From a virus, in IMG/VR virus record IMGVR_UViG_3300010151_000094, positions 1-29,895 of that record: 29,895 bases of DNA. One strand, given 5' to 3'. The translations under genes and the position numbers were made by a program. The notes under the pieces are model-generated. The model was not told the origin of the DNA and searched no databases. It worked only from the letters and a program-made list of their open reading frames with translations. Position 1 is the first letter of the stretch. Each line of letters starts with the position of its first letter. Shown here piece after piece: positions 1 through 8,648 of the stretch.

Positions 1-147
1 CCTACAGATCCTCGTGCAGTGGTAGGATTTGTTAAATATGAGTGTATGATTTCAGTAAATGCTTACCCTCTAGGTGTAGTATCCTCTTGGGTTAACGGCA
101 AGCCTGTACTCTTCCCCGGACAACCCTCAAATGAGGAGAAGATATAA
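1..147 (+). CDS. C-terminal fragment of a virion protein, probably the major capsid protein
   Basis: Frame 1 is open from the first base and ends at TAA 145-147, leaving 48 residues of a gene that starts outside the window. The fragment reads DPRAVVGFVKYECMISVNAY then a PLGVVSSWVNGKPVLF stretch. This is a beta-rich ending of the sort seen where capsid subunits finish with an R-A-V-G-F segment and a long strand. The next sizeable gene is tail tubular protein A, and in T7-like genomes the major capsid gene directly precedes that gene. The assignment therefore rests mainly on gene order, and another head protein is possible. The stop overlaps the next start (TAATG). Confidence 0.55.
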   Translation, partial: PTDPRAVVGFVKYECMISVNAYPLGVVSSWVNGKPVLFPGQPSNEEKI

Positions 148-290
148 TGAGTATATATAAGTCACCACTAGAAGATAATATCTGCCCTAAGTGTGGGAAA
201 AGGGGATGCACTTGTGATCCTGAGACTTGTGATTGTAAACCACAAAAACATAGTAACAAGAAAGAACTAATACAGGACTTTGAGGAATAA
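147..290 (+). CDS. 47-aa cysteine-rich small protein
   Basis: A 47-codon gene starts at the ATG overlapping the capsid-side stop (TAATG), behind a strong GAGGAG ribosome site about 8 bases upstream. Residues 13-30 read CPKCGKRGCTCDPETCDC, giving six cysteines in 18 residues (CxxC, then two CxC pairs). A lysine-rich stretch and an acidic end (QDFEE) follow. The cysteine spacing suggests a metal-binding knuckle, probably zinc, but no family is recognised. The gene lies between the probable capsid gene and tail tubular protein A, so it is transcribed late. It could be a minor virion or assembly protein. The reading frame and ribosome site are clear; the function is not known. Confidence 0.7.
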   Translation: MSIYKSPLEDNICPKCGKRGCTCDPETCDCKPQKHSNKKELIQDFEE

Positions 291-296
291 TATCTA

Positions 297-1070
297 ATGC
301 CAAAATTAACTCTTTTAGATATGACGCAGCGTATCCTAAGTTCAATGGATGCTGATTCTGTTAATACTTTTTCAGATACTATTGAGTCTGAACAAGTTGC
401 GTACATAATTCGTGATGCTTATTATGATTTAATTAATGATATTGAAATACCTGAACATAGAAAACTTGTTGCATTAACTGCATTGGGTGATACAGCTAAA
501 CCTACAACCATGTTAATTCCAGATGGAATACATAGAATAGAAGAAGTAAGATATAATAAAATTAAATCTGGAGACTCAGATAAAGACTATGAAATTATTC
601 CTTATATGGAACCAAAAGATTTCTTAGCTATGAGTTTATCTCGTAACTCTTCTGACTCTACAATAGTGACAGTTGCTGTAGACAATGGAGAAGTACTAGT
701 TCAAAATGATAAGGCACCAGAACATTATACATCTTTTGATGATGCTTATCTAATCTTTGACTCATACGATAGTACTGTGGACAGCACATTACAAACTAGT
801 AAGTTTCTGGTATGGGCTATTCAAGAACCTACGTTTACTATGTCTGATACCTTTGTACCTGATATAGATGTAAATCTGTTTTCACTATTATTGAATGAAG
901 CAAAGTCAGTGGCACATGTAGAAATAAATCAAAGAGCTAATCCTAAAGCTGAACAAGTGTCATTAAGGCAGAAGATACGTTGGCAATCTGATAGGCACAA
1001 TGTAGCTTCATCTAGTAGTAACTATTATGGAAGGGCTAATTATGGACGGATATCTCGTAGACGGGCTTGA
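297..1070 (+). CDS. Tail tubular protein A-like head-tail adaptor (T7 gp11-like)
   Basis: This 257-aa protein has the start typical of podoviral tail tubular protein A: MPKLTLLDMTQRILSSMDAD, followed by a helical segment with VAYIIRDAYYDLI. The C-terminal part has the helix NLFSLLLNEAKSVAHVEINQ and a Trp-containing RQKIRWQSDRHN segment, then a Ser/Tyr/Arg-rich tail (NYYGR..NYGRISRRRA) common at the end of these adaptors. In T7-like particles the protein forms the upper tail ring that joins portal to nozzle. It lies just before tail tubular protein B, as expected. The ribosome site is GAGGAA about 11 bases before ATG. The end overlaps the next gene by 29 bp. Confidence 0.85.
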   Translation: MPKLTLLDMTQRILSSMDADSVNTFSDTIESEQVAYIIRDAYYDLINDIEIPEHRKLVALTALGDTAKPTTMLIPDGIHRIEEVRYNKIKSGDSDKDYEIIPYMEPKDFLAMSLSRNSSDSTIVTVAVDNGEVLVQNDKAPEHYTSFDDAYLIFDSYDSTVDSTLQTSKFLVWAIQEPTFTMSDTFVPDIDVNLFSLLLNEAKSVAHVEINQRANPKAEQVSLRQKIRWQSDRHNVASSSSNYYGRANYGRISRRRA

Positions 1071-1314
1071 GTGGCAGACACAGAATAAAACACTACAAGT
1101 TATAAGTAAGAACCCGTATGGATTCATGCATTTTCAATTTAAAGAGGGTGGAGTTTTACCTGAAGTATTAAACGGAGCTTATACTAATGTATCTGATGTA
1201 GAAGCTGCTGGTAATAAATACATTAGTTCTATATTCATCAGCAGTAATGCACATAAAGAGCGTCCTGTACTAAAAACTAAAAAGGTTTCTAATAAAACTA
1301 AAAAAGAGGAATAG
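1042..1314 (+). CDS. Small late protein between the two tail tube genes, 90 aa
   Basis: The protein starts MDGYLVDGLEWQTQNKTLQV, with ATG at 1042 chosen because a GGAAGG ribosome site lies 7 bases upstream. An in-frame ATG at 1027 lacks this site. The N-terminal 70 residues look like a small folded domain with Trp and several aromatic residues. The C-terminus is lysine-rich (VLKTKKVSNKTKKEE) and may be disordered. It overlaps the end of tail tubular protein A by 29 bp and abuts tail tubular protein B (TAGATG), so it belongs to the late operon. No family is recognised. A minor head-tail or tail component is a reasonable guess. Confidence 0.75.
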   Translation: MDGYLVDGLEWQTQNKTLQVISKNPYGFMHFQFKEGGVLPEVLNGAYTNVSDVEAAGNKYISSIFISSNAHKERPVLKTKKVSNKTKKEE

Positions 1315-3543
1315 ATGCCTAAGAAAGATGCACTAAAAGTCTATAATACTTTTGTAGCTGGTTTAGTTACTGAGTCTACTCCCTTGACTTTTCCTGAGAA
1401 TGCAGTTAAGGATGCTATTAACTGTATCTTCGATAAGAAAGGGGATATACGTAGGCGATTAGGCATCAACTATGAGAGTAGTTCCTCTTTAACTAATAAG
1501 AATGTTACAGAAAGTGAATGGCAAACTAAAGCTGTAGGCTGTTTTGAATGGAGTGAAGTAGCTGGTGATGGTAATAAGCATTTCTTAGTTGTTCAAGCTA
1601 ACGCAACTTTATATTATTTTGATATAGGTAGTCAACCAGTATCGGGTAATATTAAATCATTTACAACTAACTTAGCTTCCTTTGCAGCCCCCGGAGCTAC
1701 TGATGTAGGTTCAGAACAAGTCTCAGTATCTAGTGGTAAAGGTTTCCTATTTGTAGCTTCCAAGAAACTTAAACCATTTTATGTTACATATACTGCAGCT
1801 AGTGATTCTATAACTAACACTGAGATTGGAATACAAATTAGAGATTTTGATGGTGTAGATGACTCTTTAAGTATTGATGAAGAACCCTCTTCCCTCTCTA
1901 CCACACATAATTATAACTTAAATAATCAGGGTTGGGTCAGTCCGGGTGGTTCAGTAGCTAACCCAATCACTACCTACTATAGTAGCCAATCAAAATATCC
2001 CGGTAATAATAAACAATGGTGGGTAGCTAAGGATAGTAGTGATGACTTTGATCCTTCTGAACTAACTAAAATATTCTTTGGTAATACTCGTGCACCTCGT
2101 GGTCACTATCTCCTTGATCCATTCAATAAAGATAGGGATACTGCATCAGGACTATCAGGTATTGCTACAGAAACTACATCTACTCGTCCTCAAGCTACTG
2201 TATTCTATGCTGGACGTGCATGGTTTGGTGGTCCTCCAGAAGCAACTATTAGTGGTCACCTTTACTTTAGTCAGATTATTGAAGATGAAGCTAATATTTC
2301 TAGATGTTACCAAGAAGCTGATCCTACTTCTGAGGAAATTAGTGATCTTGTTGATACTGATGGCGGTGTAATTGTTATTCCTGAAGCTGGAAATATAGTA
2401 AGTTTAAGAGTAACTGGAGAATCTCTATTAGTCTTCGCAGATAATGGTTTATGGGAGGTTAGTGGAAGTGCTGGAACTGGGTTTACACCTACAGATTATA
2501 GTGTATCTAAGGTAAGCTCTGTTGGTATTAGTGGCAAACGGACTATTGTTGATGTTGAAGGTACTCCTATCTGGTGGAGTGATAGAGGTATTTATAGCAT
2601 CGGACGTAATCAAGTAACTGATCGTATCGAAGCTCAATCACTAACTAAACAAACTGTTCAAACATACTATGATAATGATATTCCTGCTGCTTCTAAAACG
2701 TATGCACAAGGTTCATACGATTCTGTTACTGGTAGAGTTACTTGGGGATGGAACTCAGATGGTAATGATACCAACTACAGATTCAAGTTTGATAGAGCTT
2801 TAATCTTTGATACTAACATAGGTGGATTTTATCCTTGGTCATTTGGAGAACTTGCTAGTAACTCCCCTTATGTCTTTGGTATCTTTACTCTACCCACTAT
2901 TAGTAGAGTTAGTATAACTGATACTGTTATACAAGCATCATCTGGAACTACAGTTATCCAACAGTCTTCAGGTAATACCGTCATTGCAGATGTAGACGTT
3001 ATACGAGGTGGACAAACAACTACCGTATTTATCACAGCAGTTCCCGGTACTGGTGAAAGTGAAATGACTTTCTCCTTATTAAATGATAGTACCTTTGTAG
3101 ATTGGAAAGGCAAGGATGGAACAGGAGTTGACTTTAGTAGTTACTTCGAAACTGGGTACCTTCTAGAAGGCAATATAACGATGCGTAGACAGACGCCTCA
3201 TATCTTTGTATACTCTAAACGTACAGAAACGGGATACGTACTCAGCGGGGCAGATCACGTACTACAGAACCCTTCTAGTTGCTACATGCAAGCACGATGG
3301 GACTTCGCTGATCATAGTAATTCCTCAAAGTGGGGTAGACGTAAACAAATCTATCGTATCTTAAAAGATTATGATAAGACTCCAACATCTCTAGACTTTG
3401 ATAGTGGCTTTCCCGTTACAATGACACGTAATAAAGTACGAGGAAGTGGCAAAGCTTTACATTTGTACTTTGATAGTGAAGCAGGAAAAGACTTTGATGT
3501 TTATGGATGGGCCGTCCACTTCTCAGATAATGCGGGACTATAA
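1315..3543 (+). CDS. Tail tubular protein B-like tail nozzle (T7 gp12-like)
   Basis: This 742-aa, mostly beta-rich protein has the hallmarks of podoviral nozzle proteins. The N-terminus has NTFVAGLVTESTPLTFPENA and then INCIFDKKGDIRRRLGI, the recurrent opening of the family. A central part reads VIVIPEAGNIVSLRVTGESL then LLVFADNGLWEVSG, the beta-propeller-like repeats of gp12. Later come WWSDRGIYSIGRNQ and a tail of strand-rich segments (FSYFETGYLLEG, QARWDFADHS). In T7 the protein forms the distal tail nozzle. The length is close to the usual 700-800 residues. The start directly follows the upstream TAG, with AGAGGA as ribosome site. No depolymerase or tail-fibre gene follows here, so the adsorption proteins must lie outside this window. 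Confidence 0.9.
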   Translation: MPKKDALKVYNTFVAGLVTESTPLTFPENAVKDAINCIFDKKGDIRRRLGINYESSSSLTNKNVTESEWQTKAVGCFEWSEVAGDGNKHFLVVQANATLYYFDIGSQPVSGNIKSFTTNLASFAAPGATDVGSEQVSVSSGKGFLFVASKKLKPFYVTYTAASDSITNTEIGIQIRDFDGVDDSLSIDEEPSSLSTTHNYNLNNQGWVSPGGSVANPITTYYSSQSKYPGNNKQWWVAKDSSDDFDPSELTKIFFGNTRAPRGHYLLDPFNKDRDTASGLSGIATETTSTRPQATVFYAGRAWFGGPPEATISGHLYFSQIIEDEANISRCYQEADPTSEEISDLVDTDGGVIVIPEAGNIVSLRVTGESLLVFADNGLWEVSGSAGTGFTPTDYSVSKVSSVGISGKRTIVDVEGTPIWWSDRGIYSIGRNQVTDRIEAQSLTKQTVQTYYDNDIPAASKTYAQGSYDSVTGRVTWGWNSDGNDTNYRFKFDRALIFDTNIGGFYPWSFGELASNSPYVFGIFTLPTISRVSITDTVIQASSGTTVIQQSSGNTVIADVDVIRGGQTTTVFITAVPGTGESEMTFSLLNDSTFVDWKGKDGTGVDFSSYFETGYLLEGNITMRRQTPHIFVYSKRTETGYVLSGADHVLQNPSSCYMQARWDFADHSNSSKWGRRKQIYRILKDYDKTPTSLDFDSGFPVTMTRNKVRGSGKALHLYFDSEAGKDFDVYGWAVHFSDNAGL

Positions 3544-3548
3544 GTATA

Positions 3549-4049
3549 ATGTGGGGTAGCATCTTAGGAGTAATTGGTTTAGGTCTTGCAATTGGCGGGA
3601 CAATATTTAATTTAGTAAAACAGAATAAAGCTGCTGATTTACAAGAAGAAGCTGCTAATGCACAACGTAGAGCGCTTGAACTCCAACAAAAGAAAAATAA
3701 GATAGAAGTACGAAGACAGAAGATGCAGTTAATTAGAGAGACTCGCATAAAACGTGCAGCTGCTGTAGCAAGGGCTGAAGCTCAAACTGGTGGTTTCGGT
3801 GGCTCTCTCCAAGGAGGTGTTGGAAGTATTATCTCTCAAGGAAGTTCTGGTCTAGGTTTCTTACATCAAGCTAGCAGTTTTACTCTAGCAGCTAGACAAG
3901 AATTTGCACAATCTACTATCTTTAATAATCAAGCAGTCCAACTACGTAATCAAGGAGCAATTGGTCAAGGTATCGCTTCAATTGGTGGGACTATTTTTGA
4001 TAAACGTACCAGTATTGTTAAAATTGGAACTCAATTAGGACTCATTTAG
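3549..4049 (+). CDS. Internal virion protein, T7 gp14-like, with N-terminal membrane segment
   Basis: The 166-aa protein opens with a hydrophobic glycine-rich segment (residues 4-22, SILGVIGLGLAIGGTIFN). A long charged helix follows, likely coiled coil (about 24-75, rich in Q, E, R and K). After it comes a Gly/Ser hinge (TGGFGGSLQGGVGSIISQGS) and an Ala/Gln-rich C-terminus. This layout is that of T7 gp14-type internal core proteins, which are ejected first and form the outer-membrane pore. It is the first of three successive internal virion protein genes and is followed without a gap by the 1532-aa gene (TAGATG). Sequence identity to gp14 was not tested, so the call rests on architecture and position. 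Confidence 0.78.
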   Translation: MWGSILGVIGLGLAIGGTIFNLVKQNKAADLQEEAANAQRRALELQQKKNKIEVRRQKMQLIRETRIKRAAAVARAEAQTGGFGGSLQGGVGSIISQGSSGLGFLHQASSFTLAARQEFAQSTIFNNQAVQLRNQGAIGQGIASIGGTIFDKRTSIVKIGTQLGLI

Positions 4050-7000
4050 ATGGGATTAACTCCAGTTACTGATAGCTTATCTATTACTCCTGTAGAACAG
4101 GTACCTGAAGTGCCTGATGAACGGTCTATGCGTTTAGCTACTCTGGCAACTATAGCTGATGAGCGTATTAATACATCAGAAGCTCGTAGTTTTGTAGATT
4201 GGCTTAGAATTACCCATCGCCCGGGAGGTGAAGCAGAAGCTCGTCAAATATTAGCTATTGATAAAGCAGATAAAGAGACTGATTCTCTAATTCTTAGTGA
4301 AACTGAAGATCCTATGGTAACACCTACTGAGTTTTTAGAGATTCTCCATTCACAGGAAGAAGAAGATTATAATAAAAAATACCAAAATATACTAGAGACT
4401 GAGACAGCAGCTTCTTTAAATGAAGGAGCGTTGATGGACCCTGTTCGTAGTGTAGTTATGGATAGGGAAGAACTTAGTTTAACTGATGAAGAGTTTGAAA
4501 AGCTTACTAGTCTGGATCGTAGAGAGAACTTAACTGCTGCTTTAATTAAGATGGACTCTTTACGTATGAAGTATGCTAAAGAGTTACAAAATGCAGGAAT
4601 CCCAGAGACTCTTGGAGGTCTTATATCTATCTTCATGCCATTTGTAGATACATTTACTCAGTGGGTTAATGGAGAACGTAGAGTTGAGACTCTAGGTGAT
4701 GCTCTTAGACGTGAAGCTACTGAACTCTTTAATAGTCCTGACCCTGTTAATGCTATTTCTAAATTTGAAAAGAAGTTAGAGGAAGGTAACCTCCCAACTT
4801 TACTCAAACTAGATAGTCTTATGACTAAATCTATCACAGAAGAAGAAGCAACTTTACGTACTGTCTTTGAAATTGTAGATTTAACTGGTTTGTTGGGTAC
4901 TACAGTACGTACAGCTAAAGCTTTTTCTCAAATGGGTAGATTATCTCGACTTGCTAAGGTAGCACAGAACCCCCAAGCTACTATAGATACTACACAAGAC
5001 TTAGGACGCCGTTCAAACGATGGTCCTTTAAGTATTGATGAGCAGGAAGAGTTGATTGAGAATGTTACTCCATCAAATGGTGTAGATTTTATTAATAATA
5101 CATCAGGACGTGCTGCTCGTACCTTAGAAGAACAAAGCGCAGAACTTGAAGCGATTCGTATGACTCGTGGACAAGACTTCTTAAGTGAAGCTGAGCAGAA
5201 TGAAGCTATTAACTTGATTAAGAATGATATCATGCAACAACATCCTCGGATAACTGCTGTAGATGTACAAGACGCTGATGATCTTAATCGTGTATCCTTT
5301 AGAATTGGTACTGGACGAGATGGCACCTCTTCATATACTAGTGAAGAAGCTGCTAGAGCTAGTGCATCTCGTTTAGGACTACAGCACGGATTCTACAAAG
5401 TTGTTAAAGAAGATGGTGTGTACCATCTTGATGTACAGAGAGATTTAGTAGATGTTGATGGTAGTGGAGCCTCCCTTCTTGTTGGATTTGATGTTCCTGA
5501 TAATTTAACTACTCCTCTATTCCTTTCTAAATATCTTACAGGTAACAAAGTCAACCTCAACTTTGCTGATCGCTTAGCTGAAGGTGGAATTACTGGTGTT
5601 AATGCTGCTGCTAGACTTAATGAGATTTTTAAGAGTAGTACAAAGCTTATTACTAGACTTAACAAACGTGAACGTACTTCTTTTGATGCCGTTATGTTGT
5701 ATACTCAAAGGAATAACAATGGACGTTGGTTAAAATCACAAGACTTTGAAGACTTCTATCTTGAAAAACTGCATAGGCGTCCTACACAGAATGAAAGGAT
5801 AGCGTATGGAGCAGCTATTCAAGTCCATAAAGCTGATGAGTACATTCTCAATCAAGCTGTACGCCAAGACTTTATTCAAAAAAGGTTTCAAGAGATTGGT
5901 GTAACTGGTGCAAGAGAGTCTAAGACAATTGGTAAAATTATTCCTGAGTTTGATAGGAAGAACTTAAAAAATGTTAGTATCTATGATGCTACTAATGGAG
6001 ATTACTTTCCTAAAGGTACGTCACCTTTACGTATTAGAGAAAAGTTAGCTGGTGATGATACACTAGTCTTAGTTAAATATCTTGATGATGTTCCTATTGA
6101 AGCTGCGACACGTAAAGTAGATGACTTTGGTAGTCTTGGGTCTGAAGGAGTTAAAGCTCAGTATATCTTAACTCGTAAAAATAATGTAAACCAAACTGCT
6201 ATTCGTGCTAGAGTTCTGAATCATTTTGATGGACCTCACCGTGAATATAAAACTCCTATCTTTGTTAAACAGTCTTTGGTTAGCGACGGTACCTTTACTG
6301 GACTACGTACTCACTTCAATGTAGGTTCTGAACAGCAAGCTATTAAAGTTGCTACTCAATACAACCAAGCTCTTATAGCTTTTCTAAGAGCAGAGAAAGC
6401 TGTTAATGAGAACTTAGCAGAAGCTGCTACAAGTGTTACTGAAGCGTCTAACATAATACAAACAAATACACGTTACAGTAGCTACGACGAATTTAAACAA
6501 GCTATTGATAATAAGGAAATTGAACGTACATTCTTTGAAGCTTGGATTGACCAAGGAACTAAACCACTAAATAAGATTGAAGGTGGCCGTCATTCTCATG
6601 AGTACGCTGAAGATGCTATGGACATAGATGCAGACTACATGAATTTATCTGAGACTTCACGAAAGTATATCGACCAAGGTAGATTGTATTTCTCATCAAG
6701 AGGGCATCATCTACCTACTCCTGATGGTGACCTTGCTCCTGTGCTGGATGCTACAGAAATTATGGAAAACTCTATCAAGCACATTATTAATACTAGAGCC
6801 TTTGGAGAGTATAAGTCAAGACATATTAAAGAGTGGGTGCAAACTTTTAAAGATCATCTTGATAGTGGAGGAGTTATCCGTCCTGATTGGTACCATTTTA
6901 CTCATGGTAAATTTAACCCTGATACTCCTACTGAGATACACAAAGCAGGAGAGAGAATACGTACCGGTTTAAACCGTATTGTTCATGCTAAATCAGAAAC

Positions 7001-8648
7001 TGTACGTAGACGAGAACGTTTAATGCATGATATGCTTCAGTACACTTTACGTGAAGATGCAAAAACAATGCGTAAACTTGCTTACAAGGGTATCCTTAAA
7101 ATTTCTGATAAAGATTATATCTCAGGGATACGTGCACTTACATTTAAAGCCTTTTTAGGTATGCTGGATGCTTCTCAAGTAATTGTACAAACATCATTGA
7201 CACCAGCTATCTTAACTGCGTTCCCACGTTTAGGTACGCAAGCATTGTCTATGATGATTCCCCTACGTATGTCTACAATGTTTGGTAACCCTAAAGCATT
7301 AGACCATTTAGCCTCTATCATGTCTACTATAGGGTTAGTTGTAGGTAAGAAGCCTATGAAAGCTCGTGAGATTCGTTGGATGATTGACGATATGCGTGAT
7401 AGTGGTGTTGATATTGTTGGTGGTTCACAAGCACAGCTTGATAATCCTTTTGATGGTAACATAATTTATAATAATAGGCTTCTTGAGTATGGTAACAAAG
7501 CTTTAGATATTGGTCTTATTCCATTTAAAGAAGGTGAGCGTCTAAATCAGATGCTTGGCTTTGAGATTGCTTGGCTTGAACATTTCTCTAAGGCACGTCG
7601 AAGACCTACTAGAGATGAACTAGGTAAGATTCTTAATAGGGCTGAGACAATAGCCGGTAACATGAAGAGTTCCTCTCGTGCTGCTTACCAAAATGGAATA
7701 GCTAGTATTCCTACTCAGTTTGCTGCTCATCCTGTCCGAGTATTTGAACAAATACTTAAGCAAAGTGGTGGTCTTAGTAAGACTGAACGAGCTTCTTTCT
7801 TCACAGGTATCGTATTAGCATATGGATTAGGTGGCCTTGGCCTTGATAATATTGCAGATAAAACTGCTGAACTATACTCTGGCGCTACAGGAGAGCCTAT
7901 GACACCTGAGTTAGTTAATAATCTTAAGAATGGATACGTTAGTAAATTGTTCGAAGGACATGATATCTCTCGTGTCCAGCCATTAAAGAATACTATTATC
8001 CACAAAATACTTAGTGATGAAGATTTACCTAAGTCTGAGTTCTTTGGTCCAGCTGGTGGATTAGTTGGAGATACTTGGCAATCTTTTGGTGGTAGCATTC
8101 TTATCAGAGGGTTAATTGAAGGAACATTAGAACTTGAGGAAGTACCTGAAACCTCCTTAAATATGGTTAAGGAGATGCTTACTAATCTTCCTAATCCTTC
8201 ACGTTTAACTAAAGCATGGAGTATGCACCTATCTAGCGTAGAGTACAGTAAGTCTGGTAGACTACTAGATAGTAAAGAATACTCAAACTTTAACATAGCT
8301 ATGACTGCATTAGGCTTTCCTCCCAAGGGTAGTAAAGACGCATACGATATTGTACTAGACATTCAAGATATCAAAAGTGCTATGAAACCTCATGTACAGC
8401 GAGTCCTTAAAGCTGCATCAAATATGGCCTTATCTGAAGACAAAGAAACTATTGCAGCAAACGGTAGAGAGATAGCACGTTGGGTCAAACTATATGAAGC
8501 TCAAGAACCACACATTGAACGTGCCTTTAAAGATGCTGTTGTCAATGGACTAGGAAAAATGAGTACACCACAAACCCCATTAAACTTCCAAAAGGCTTAT
8601 AAGTTCTTTGGTAGTGACTATGTGAATAAACGAGTGAGGATAGACTAA
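4050..8648 (+). CDS. Large internal virion protein, T7 gp16-like position, 1532 aa
   Basis: This is the largest gene in the window. The product is mostly alpha-helical and charged, with no signal peptide. It has long Glu/Arg-rich helices in the first 550 residues. A region around 1010-1100 is hydrophobic and Met-rich (TFKAFLGMLDASQVIVQTSL, then SMMIPLRMSTMF). A further hydrophobic stretch reads FFTGIVLAYGLGGLGL near residue 1255. In T7-like virions the largest internal protein (gp16) is ejected into the host and spans the envelope during DNA entry; size and order support that role. I see no convincing lytic transglycosylase motif at the N-terminus, unlike T7 gp16, so peptidoglycan cutting may lie elsewhere. 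The stop overlaps the next start (TAATG). Confidence 0.8.
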   Translation: MGLTPVTDSLSITPVEQVPEVPDERSMRLATLATIADERINTSEARSFVDWLRITHRPGGEAEARQILAIDKADKETDSLILSETEDPMVTPTEFLEILHSQEEEDYNKKYQNILETETAASLNEGALMDPVRSVVMDREELSLTDEEFEKLTSLDRRENLTAALIKMDSLRMKYAKELQNAGIPETLGGLISIFMPFVDTFTQWVNGERRVETLGDALRREATELFNSPDPVNAISKFEKKLEEGNLPTLLKLDSLMTKSITEEEATLRTVFEIVDLTGLLGTTVRTAKAFSQMGRLSRLAKVAQNPQATIDTTQDLGRRSNDGPLSIDEQEELIENVTPSNGVDFINNTSGRAARTLEEQSAELEAIRMTRGQDFLSEAEQNEAINLIKNDIMQQHPRITAVDVQDADDLNRVSFRIGTGRDGTSSYTSEEAARASASRLGLQHGFYKVVKEDGVYHLDVQRDLVDVDGSGASLLVGFDVPDNLTTPLFLSKYLTGNKVNLNFADRLAEGGITGVNAAARLNEIFKSSTKLITRLNKRERTSFDAVMLYTQRNNNGRWLKSQDFEDFYLEKLHRRPTQNERIAYGAAIQVHKADEYILNQAVRQDFIQKRFQEIGVTGARESKTIGKIIPEFDRKNLKNVSIYDATNGDYFPKGTSPLRIREKLAGDDTLVLVKYLDDVPIEAATRKVDDFGSLGSEGVKAQYILTRKNNVNQTAIRARVLNHFDGPHREYKTPIFVKQSLVSDGTFTGLRTHFNVGSEQQAIKVATQYNQALIAFLRAEKAVNENLAEAATSVTEASNIIQTNTRYSSYDEFKQAIDNKEIERTFFEAWIDQGTKPLNKIEGGRHSHEYAEDAMDIDADYMNLSETSRKYIDQGRLYFSSRGHHLPTPDGDLAPVLDATEIMENSIKHIINTRAFGEYKSRHIKEWVQTFKDHLDSGGVIRPDWYHFTHGKFNPDTPTEIHKAGERIRTGLNRIVHAKSETVRRRERLMHDMLQYTLREDAKTMRKLAYKGILKISDKDYISGIRALTFKAFLGMLDASQVIVQTSLTPAILTAFPRLGTQALSMMIPLRMSTMFGNPKALDHLASIMSTIGLVVGKKPMKAREIRWMIDDMRDSGVDIVGGSQAQLDNPFDGNIIYNNRLLEYGNKALDIGLIPFKEGERLNQMLGFEIAWLEHFSKARRRPTRDELGKILNRAETIAGNMKSSSRAAYQNGIASIPTQFAAHPVRVFEQILKQSGGLSKTERASFFTGIVLAYGLGGLGLDNIADKTAELYSGATGEPMTPELVNNLKNGYVSKLFEGHDISRVQPLKNTIIHKILSDEDLPKSEFFGPAGGLVGDTWQSFGGSILIRGLIEGTLELEEVPETSLNMVKEMLTNLPNPSRLTKAWSMHLSSVEYSKSGRLLDSKEYSNFNIAMTALGFPPKGSKDAYDIVLDIQDIKSAMKPHVQRVLKAASNMALSEDKETIAANGREIARWVKLYEAQEPHIERAFKDAVVNGLGKMSTPQTPLNFQKAYKFFGSDYVNKRVRID

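Noticed and set aside
2078-2371. Second coding frame inside the tail nozzle gene
   Set aside because: It is Leu/Val/Ile-rich, shifted-frame, without a ribosome site, and entirely within a well-supported gene.
4050-8648. Lytic transglycosylase domain in the largest internal protein, as in T7 gp16
   Set aside because: No convincing catalytic Glu motif of the SLT type was seen in the N-terminal region.
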